Assembly: GCA_023402915.1 (NCBI GenBank)
Contig: JAEYFO010000150.1
Span: 1-5,365 of the forward strand
Reading direction: 5' to 3'
Length of the DNA stretch: 5,365 nucleotides
Source: Bacillota bacterium
GTDB taxonomy: Bacteria > Bacillota > Clostridia > Christensenellales > CALWSW01
Below the pieces are notes generated by a model that worked only from the letters and a program-made list of their open reading frames with translations, was not told where the DNA came from and made no database searches. Below are positions 1 through 5,365 of this stretch, piece by piece. The number at the start of each line of letters is the position of its first letter. The first letter of the stretch is position 1. A program made the position numbers and the translations under genes.

Positions 1-305
1 TCCTTGAACGTCTTGTATTCCCGGATCTGGCGCAGCAGCGCTTCTTCCGGATCTTCCTCCTCCGCCGGAACCGGAACGGGACGGGGCAGCAGCGAACGGG
101 ACTTGATGAGCAGCAGCGTCGCCGCCATGGCGGCAAATTCGCTCGCGGTATCCGGGTCGAGCGTGCCGATCTGATCCATATAGGCCAGATATTGGGAGGT
201 GATTTCGGAAATATATATTTCCTTGATGTCCATTTCCGCCTTTTCGATCAGATGGAGCAGCAGATCGAGCGGGCCTTCAAACTGTGCCAACGAAACCTGA
301 TACAT
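1..305 (-). CDS. scpA: Segregation and condensation protein A (ScpA), N-terminal part, cut by window edge
   Basis: ScpA is the kleisin subunit of the bacterial SMC-ScpA-ScpB condensin, which organises and separates the chromosome; its N-terminal domain contacts the SMC neck. The visible 101 residues begin MYQVSLAQFEGPLDLLLHLI, and the FEGPLDLLLHLI block followed by KAEMDIKEIYISEIT and QYL is the hallmark of the ScpA N-terminus. A second typical block, AAMAATLLLIKSRSLLP, lies at residues 58-73, followed by an acidic linker (AEEEDPEEA). The start is the ATG at 305-303, preceded on the minus strand by GGGAG nine bases away. The gene follows the M50 protease gene with a 15-base gap, so it is probably co-transcribed and translationally coupled. 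The C-terminal part is beyond base 1. The family identity is clear from sequence; in most Bacillota scpB follows, but that cannot be seen here. Confidence 0.95.
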   Translation of the reverse strand, partial: MYQVSLAQFEGPLDLLLHLIEKAEMDIKEIYISEITSQYLAYMDQIGTLDPDTASEFAAMAATLLLIKSRSLLPRPVPVPAEEEDPEEALLRQIREYKTFK

Positions 306-314
306 GCGCTTTCG

Positions 315-320
315 CTCCCG
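315..320 (-). promoter_or_regulatory. Ribosome binding site of scpA
   Basis: The minus strand reads CGGGAG, with nine bases to the ATG at 305-303. It sits in the 15-base gap after the upstream stop codon (321-323), which supports the chosen scpA start and coupling with the upstream gene. Confidence 0.6.
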
Positions 321-977
321 TCAGGCCAGTCCGAAAAGGTGCAGGCTGGTATTGAGCATGAAATTCAAAATGCCGTTGACGCCCCAGTTGAGTACGGGCG
401 TGAGCACATTAAACACCACCAGGATCATCAACACGATGGAACCGTAGCGCTCCATTGTCCAGAACAAATTCAGATTGTTCACCTTGCCCAGCAGCAGGCT
501 CTTGAGCACCCGATAGCCGTCCAGCGGCGGGATGGGAATGAGGTTAAAGACCAGCAGACCCAGATTGATGCTCAAAAAGGCCAGCAGAAACTCTTGGAGT
601 ACACCAGCCGCCGTGACGCTTCCACCAAACGCTACAAGCGCGACCCAGGCCAGCGTCGCCACAAAGGCCAACAGAAAGTTCATCGCCACACCGGCGATGG
701 AAACGATCAGCTCGCCCCAACGGCCATGCTTGAGACGGTTCGGGTTGACCGGGACGGGCTTGGCCCAGCCAAAGCCCACCAGCATCATACTCAAAAATCC
801 CAGCGGATCCAGGTGGCGGAACGGATCGATGCTCATGCGCCCGGCGTCTTTTGCCGTGCTGTCCCCCAGGCGATAGGCCGCAAAAGCGTGCCCCCATTCA
901 TGAAACGACAGCGCCACAATCACGGCGACCAGACGGCACACCAGCGCCAGAGGGTCGTTGAGCATATTCCAAAGCAT
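321..977 (-). CDS. M50-family (site-2 protease type) membrane zinc metallopeptidase
   Basis: This is a predicted intramembrane zinc protease of 218 residues; its substrate is unknown. The zinc-binding motif HEWGH is at residues 26-30 in the first hydrophobic segment. The second active-site motif is in NLIPIPPLDGYRVL, with Asn145, Pro148 and Asp153-Gly154 matching the NxxPxxxxDG ligand region of site-2 proteases. The segment FGWAKPVPVNPNRLKHGRWG (residues 69-88) is typical of the compact clostridial M50 proteins without a PDZ domain. Hydrophobic segments lie near residues 9-27, 89-118, 126-150 and 178-197. I chose the ATG at 977-975 because the protein then starts MLWNMLNDPLAL, as relatives do, and GAAAGGA lies ten bases upstream; a frame extending to a TTG at 1064 would add a basic, unconserved 29 residues. 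An ATG at 965-963 is a weaker alternative. It is followed by scpA after 15 bases, an arrangement common in Clostridia. Confidence 0.92.
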   Translation of the reverse strand: MLWNMLNDPLALVCRLVAVIVALSFHEWGHAFAAYRLGDSTAKDAGRMSIDPFRHLDPLGFLSMMLVGFGWAKPVPVNPNRLKHGRWGELIVSIAGVAMNFLLAFVATLAWVALVAFGGSVTAAGVLQEFLLAFLSINLGLLVFNLIPIPPLDGYRVLKSLLLGKVNNLNLFWTMERYGSIVLMILVVFNVLTPVLNWGVNGILNFMLNTSLHLFGLA

Positions 978-987
978 TCGTATCGAT

Positions 988-994
988 TCCTTTC
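988..994 (-). promoter_or_regulatory. Ribosome binding site of the M50 protease gene
   Basis: The minus strand reads GAAAGGA, with ten bases to the ATG at 977-975. The spacing is slightly long but it is the best Shine-Dalgarno match near any candidate start, and it favours 977 over the in-frame ATG at 965, which has only a weak TGGA upstream. Confidence 0.55.
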
Positions 995-1088
995 TGAAAA
1001 GCCGCGCCCGCGCATCAGCCTCTCTTCGAAGAAGAATCGCGCTGCGCGGAGACTTTCTGCGCAATTTTCAAACAGCTTTACAGCATAC

Positions 1089-1117
1089 AGTATACTTGAT
1101 TGGCCCGCGGGGCGCAA
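1089..1117 (-). promoter_or_regulatory. Sigma-A type promoter of the M50 protease-scpA operon
   Basis: On the minus strand a -35 box TTGCGC (1117-1112) is followed by a 17-base spacer and a -10 box TATACT (1094-1089). This would start transcription near 1081-1083 and give an untranslated leader of about 105 bases before the ATG at 977. The leader contains a possible 5-bp stem (TGCGC with GCGCA) but nothing I recognise as a riboswitch. The spacer is GC-rich next to the -35. The -10 overlaps a short palindrome, ATACAGTAT, on the plus strand. It is the only good promoter I see between the ppdK terminator and the M50 gene. Confidence 0.7.
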
Positions 1118-1154
1118 CTGTCGTTGTTCAAAAGCCGCTTTCCGGCGATTTTTC

Positions 1155-1410
1155 ATTTGGGCAGCAGCATTGGCAGCCCTTGAGAAGCACCGTCAAGCGT
1201 TGGCGTTTGGGACCCAACGTTTGGCCGGAAATATAGGACGATAGCATTGGAAGCAGTAACGTTTAAGAGTCAGCATTGAGCGGCGGTTTGGGAGAGAATA
1301 TTTGGATGGCGGCGTTTGAACACAATAGTGTTCAGGCAGCAGGGTTGTGGGCGGCGGCGTTTAAGAGACGACGTTCGAATAACAGTGTTTGAGCGGCGAT
1401 GTTTGAACAG
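1155..1410. repeat. Degenerate tandem array, period about 14 bases, about 19 units
   Basis: On the plus strand units start with (G/A)TT(T) and continue with purine-rich sequence; a rough consensus is GTTTGRRNRGCRRC. My hand-aligned unit starts are 1155, 1169, 1179, 1192, 1205, 1219, 1231, 1246, 1261, 1275, 1286, 1300, 1314, 1330, 1344, 1359, 1373, 1387 and 1401, giving spacings of 10-16 bases, most often 14. Clear units include ATTTGGGCAGCAGC (1155), GTTTAAGAGTCAGC (1261), ATTTGGATGGCGGC (1300), GTTTAAGAGACGAC (1359) and GTTTGAGCGGCGAT (1387). Weaker matches continue down to about 1099, into the M50 promoter. A period of 14 is not a multiple of three, which argues against a repeat protein. 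The array lies between the ppdK terminator and the M50-scpA promoter. I do not recognise the family; copy borders are approximate. Confidence 0.7.
1317..1334. repeat. Perfect inverted repeat inside the 14-base array
   Basis: TGAACAC and GTGTTCA form a perfect 7-bp stem around a 4-base loop AATA on the plus strand. It spans the junction of the array units that start at 1314 and 1330, the former being the longest unit at 16 bases. There is no T-tract after it on either strand, so it is not a terminator. It could be an operator-like site or a chance product of repeat drift. Confidence 0.5.
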
Positions 1411-1730
1411 CTTTGCAAAACCCTCTTGTTTCCCTTCCGGAGCCGGTTCTCCACTGTTTTCTCCTTTCTTTTCCCCCTTTTCTTTACCCTCTTTTTGCCC
1501 TTTCCCGGAACCATATTGGGAATACTCCCGACTTTCTGAAGTGAAACCCACCTATCCGCCTCACGCAGCGGTTCGCTGGTTTATGTTTTCGCTCTGCATG
1601 GCCGCTGTTGCACGATCGGATAAATTTCTCAGAAAATTCAAAGGTTTCATCCATATCCGTCCTGTTTGTTATCCCGGCAAAAAGCGTTTCTTTTTCTGTT
1701 CAAGCAATCCGCTCTTCTTTCCGGGCATAC
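1411..1730. other. Intergenic stretch without a supported gene between array and ppdK terminator
   Basis: Apart from the mirror-repeat tract at 1457-1506, I see no recognisable gene, RNA or promoter here. It is downstream of the ppdK terminator and more than 500 bases upstream of the M50 start. The only frame with any start signal is a 56-codon minus-strand ORF at 1484-1654, which I treat as a weak candidate. Base composition is visibly less GC-rich than in the neighbouring genes. Confidence 0.6.
1457..1506. repeat. Pyrimidine-rich strand-asymmetric tract with a perfect 21-base mirror repeat
   Basis: The plus strand holds 50 bases with only two purines (A1486 and G1497). Bases 1465-1485 form a perfect mirror repeat centred on 1475: T3, C, T4, C5, T4, C, T3. 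Homopurine-homopyrimidine mirror repeats of this kind can fold into intramolecular triplex (H-DNA) under superhelical stress; that property is known for the class and is not shown here. The tract adjoins the 14-base array on the ppdK side. A minus-strand frame through it would encode Gly/Lys/Glu-rich low-complexity sequence, which I do not consider a gene. Confidence 0.7.
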
Positions 1731-1759
1731 AAAAACGGCGCATACTTTCGTATGCGCCG
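1731..1759 (-). terminator. Rho-independent terminator of ppdK
   Basis: On the minus strand a perfect 10-bp stem (CGGCGCATAC with GTATGCGCCG, bases 1759-1750 and 1745-1736) closes a GAAA tetraloop of the stable GNRA class. It is followed at once by five T (1735-1731). It lies about 33 bases after the ppdK stop codon and should end the transcript before the unusual intergenic region. Confidence 0.93.
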
Positions 1760-1792
1760 CATTGGGTTTGGAGTGAAACCGCCCGAAGTTTC

Positions 1793-4426
<2,634 letters not shown>

Positions 4427-4433
4427 TGATTTT

Positions 4434-4439
4434 CCTCCT
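4434..4439 (-). promoter_or_regulatory. Ribosome binding site of ppdK
   Basis: A full AGGAGG on the minus strand lies seven bases before the ATG at 4426-4424. It fixes the start of ppdK and rules out the longer frame that begins near 4489. Confidence 0.93.
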
Positions 4440-4492
4440 ACTGTGTGATCTTGAAAGAAAAACTTGAGTGGTGCTTCGAACAATGCCACTAT

Positions 4493-4521
4493 ATTATAAC
4501 GTATGATTTGTGCCTTTTCAA
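4493..4521 (-). promoter_or_regulatory. Sigma-A type promoter of ppdK
   Basis: The minus strand carries -35 TTGAAA (4521-4516), exactly 17 bases, then the consensus -10 TATAAT (4498-4493). Transcription should start near 4485-4487, giving a leader of about 60 bases that ends with the strong RBS. An imperfect inverted repeat (AGTGG and CCACT, 4467-4490) overlaps the expected start site; part of it would not be transcribed, so an operator role is as likely as an RNA hairpin, and chance is possible. The promoter strength fits the codon bias of ppdK. Confidence 0.9.
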
Positions 4522-4539
4522 GCCTGCGGCGCGCTCTCT

Positions 4540-4563
4540 TCCGCCCGTGCGGCGGATTTTATT
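4540..4563 (+). other. Plus-strand terminator-like hairpin upstream of the ppdK promoter
   Basis: On the plus strand TCCGCC and GGCGGA form a 6-bp stem around a 5-base loop, followed by TTTTATT. Its orientation is opposite to every gene here, so if it works it would stop antisense transcription coming out of ppdK rather than end recO. On the minus strand there is no T-tract after the stem. The T-tract is interrupted, so this is only suggestive. Confidence 0.3.
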
Positions 4564-4627
4564 CCGTAAAATTTCCGTTTTCTTTCGGAAGGTCTGTACG
4601 CAAACCGGGTGCTTCGCCCTCTTTTTG

Positions 4628-4653
4628 AAAAATCGCGCTGCTCAGCGCAGCGC
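4628..4653 (-). terminator. Rho-independent terminator of recO, overlapping its stop codon
   Basis: On the minus strand GCGCTGC (4653-4647) and GCAGCGC (4641-4635) form a perfect 7-bp stem around the loop GCTGA. Two bases (GA) separate it from five T (4632-4628). The upstream arm lies in the final coding codons and the TGA stop (4644-4642) lies in the loop, so the terminator begins before the reading frame ends. Confidence 0.82.
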
Positions 4654-5365
4654 TTCTTCTTTCCAAACCAAGCCCGTCAGCAAGTCCGGCAGTCCGACCC
4701 GAAGGCCCGCGTGGTGCGCGGCATAGGGCGGCACAAAGAACCGAAGATCCTTCTGCACGCTCTCCGGCAGACGGACTTTATCCATTTGATCCATCGGGAG
4801 CGCCAGCATCCGCCGCATGGCTTCGAGCGTCAGCGGTTCGACCCGCTTTCCGCCGTGTACCGCGCCGCAGGCGGCGCACAATCCGCCGAACTGCTCCGAC
4901 AGCCGCCCCTTTTCGTAGGTGGACTTCCCGCAAAGGCCGCAGCGCGTCGTGGCGGGCGCGTAGCCCATCTGATCGAGCAGCTTAAGCAGAAAGCACAGCA
5001 GCAGGTCGACCAGCGGCGCAGTTCCGTAGCAAAGAAAGCTCAGCGTGTAATAAGCCAGCTGGAACAGCGCCGGGGCGCTTTGCTCCTCCTGCATCACTTC
5101 CTGACAAAGGCCCATCACATAAGAAGCCGCCGTCAGCTTTTCCACGTCGAGCCGCAGATCGTAAAACGTTTCGCGCAGGTCGCACTGGTTCAAGGAATAG
5201 CGCTCTTTGTTGAGAAAAAGCACGAATTCCCCGTAGCAGAAGGGCTGCGAGCAGGCCAGCAGCGGGCTCTTTGGCCGGCGGCAGCCGCGGGAGGACACCG
5301 TCAGCTTGCCGCGGTCCGGGGTCAGGATGGTCAAGATCCGGTCGTTTTCCTTATAGTTGACGCAG
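4642..5365 (-). CDS. recO: DNA repair protein RecO, missing its extreme N-terminus at the window edge
   Basis: RecO works in the RecFOR pathway of recombinational repair: it binds single-stranded DNA and SSB and, with RecR, helps load RecA. The visible 240 residues begin inside the N-terminal OB-fold with VNYKENDRILTILTPDRGKL, then GCRRPKSPLL and PFCYGEFVLF, all typical of firmicute RecO. A helical region follows. The zinc-finger CxxC-x17-CxxC (CGLC at visible residues 142-145 and CAAC at 163-166, coded at about 4867-4941) is the other family hallmark. The C-terminal helices end in GLVWKEEALR. The frame is open to base 5365, so the true start is beyond the edge; comparison with usual RecO openings suggests only about 8-15 residues are missing. 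A TTG at 5334 lies inside the conserved OB-fold and is not the start. The gene ends in its own terminator. Confidence 0.96.
   Translation of the reverse strand, partial: CVNYKENDRILTILTPDRGKLTVSSRGCRRPKSPLLACSQPFCYGEFVLFLNKERYSLNQCDLRETFYDLRLDVEKLTAASYVMGLCQEVMQEEQSAPALFQLAYYTLSFLCYGTAPLVDLLLCFLLKLLDQMGYAPATTRCGLCGKSTYEKGRLSEQFGGLCAACGAVHGGKRVEPLTLEAMRRMLALPMDQMDKVRLPESVQKDLRFFVPPYAAHHAGLRVGLPDLLTGLVWKEEALR
4867..4941 (-). other. Zinc-finger coding segment of RecO
   Basis: This segment codes the two CxxC pairs (CGLC and CAAC, 17 residues apart) that form the zinc-binding module of RecO. All four cysteines are intact, as in Gram-positive RecO proteins that keep the metal site. Confidence 0.85.

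Noticed and set aside
978..1064. N-terminal extension of the M50 protein to a TTG
   Set aside because: The extra 29 residues are basic and unlike relatives, which start just before the first membrane segment; the ATG at 977 has an RBS.
192..1244. 350-codon plus-strand frame over scpA and the M50 gene
   Set aside because: It is in exact antisense codon register with both genes, has a Gln/His/Arg-rich product without a domain, and has no RBS. It is a shadow.
1155..1410. CRISPR array
   Set aside because: Units are about 14 bases, degenerate and directly adjoining, with no long identical repeats separated by unique spacers and no cas genes.
1270..1551. 93-codon minus-strand frame starting at GTG
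   Set aside because: Its product is low-complexity Gly/Lys/Glu from the purine tract and then reads the 14-base repeats, which change frame from unit to unit. The RBS is weak and there is no promoter.
4467..4490. Leader hairpin (AGTGG/CCACT) as a regulatory RNA of ppdK
   Set aside because: The expected start site falls inside the first arm, so the full stem would not be transcribed, and the interior pairs poorly.
4573..4590. TTCCG/CGGAA hairpin as a second recO terminator
   Set aside because: Only a 5-bp stem with an 8-base loop and a short T-run; the stop-codon hairpin at 4628-4653 is a far better candidate.

Overview
The window looks like chromosome from a Gram-positive anaerobe of the Clostridia (Bacillota) with moderately high coding GC. 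This rests on a clostridial-type pyruvate phosphate dikinase (PPDK), a RecO of firmicute type, a compact M50 protease placed directly before scpA, strong AGGAGG-type ribosome binding sites and sigma-A-like promoters. I cannot name a genus. All four recognised genes are on the minus strand, so the biological order runs from high to low coordinates: recO (start beyond the right edge), ppdK, M50 protease, scpA (end beyond the left edge).

Right part (about 4427-5365): the recO gene ends in a Rho-independent terminator whose stem starts inside the last codons and whose loop holds the stop codon. A roughly 215-base gap follows. It carries a near-consensus promoter (TTGAAA, 17-base spacer, TATAAT) and a strong RBS for ppdK. 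Centre (1793-4426): ppdK is complete at 877 residues, with every catalytic residue I could check in place. It ends at a 10-bp GAAA-capped hairpin plus T5 terminator, so it appears to be a single-gene transcription unit.

Left-centre (978-1792): this 815-base stretch has no gene I can support. From the ppdK side it holds the terminator, about 220 bases without a recognised feature, a 50-base pyrimidine-rich tract containing a perfect 21-base mirror repeat, and a degenerate tandem array of about 19 units with a period near 14 bases (about 1155-1410). It ends with a promoter (TTGCGC, 17-base spacer, TATACT) for the next operon. The array is the most unusual thing in the window and I do not recognise it.

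Left part (1-977): the M50 (site-2-protease type) membrane metallopeptidase and scpA are 15 bases apart and read as an operon from the 1089-1117 promoter. ScpA is the kleisin of the SMC-ScpAB condensin.

The genes are core functions (recombination repair, PEP/pyruvate metabolism, membrane proteolysis, chromosome segregation) rather than one pathway. I saw no mobile element, CRISPR array, tRNA or rRNA. I found no convincing new multi-gene system; the unexplained signal is the non-coding repeat region.
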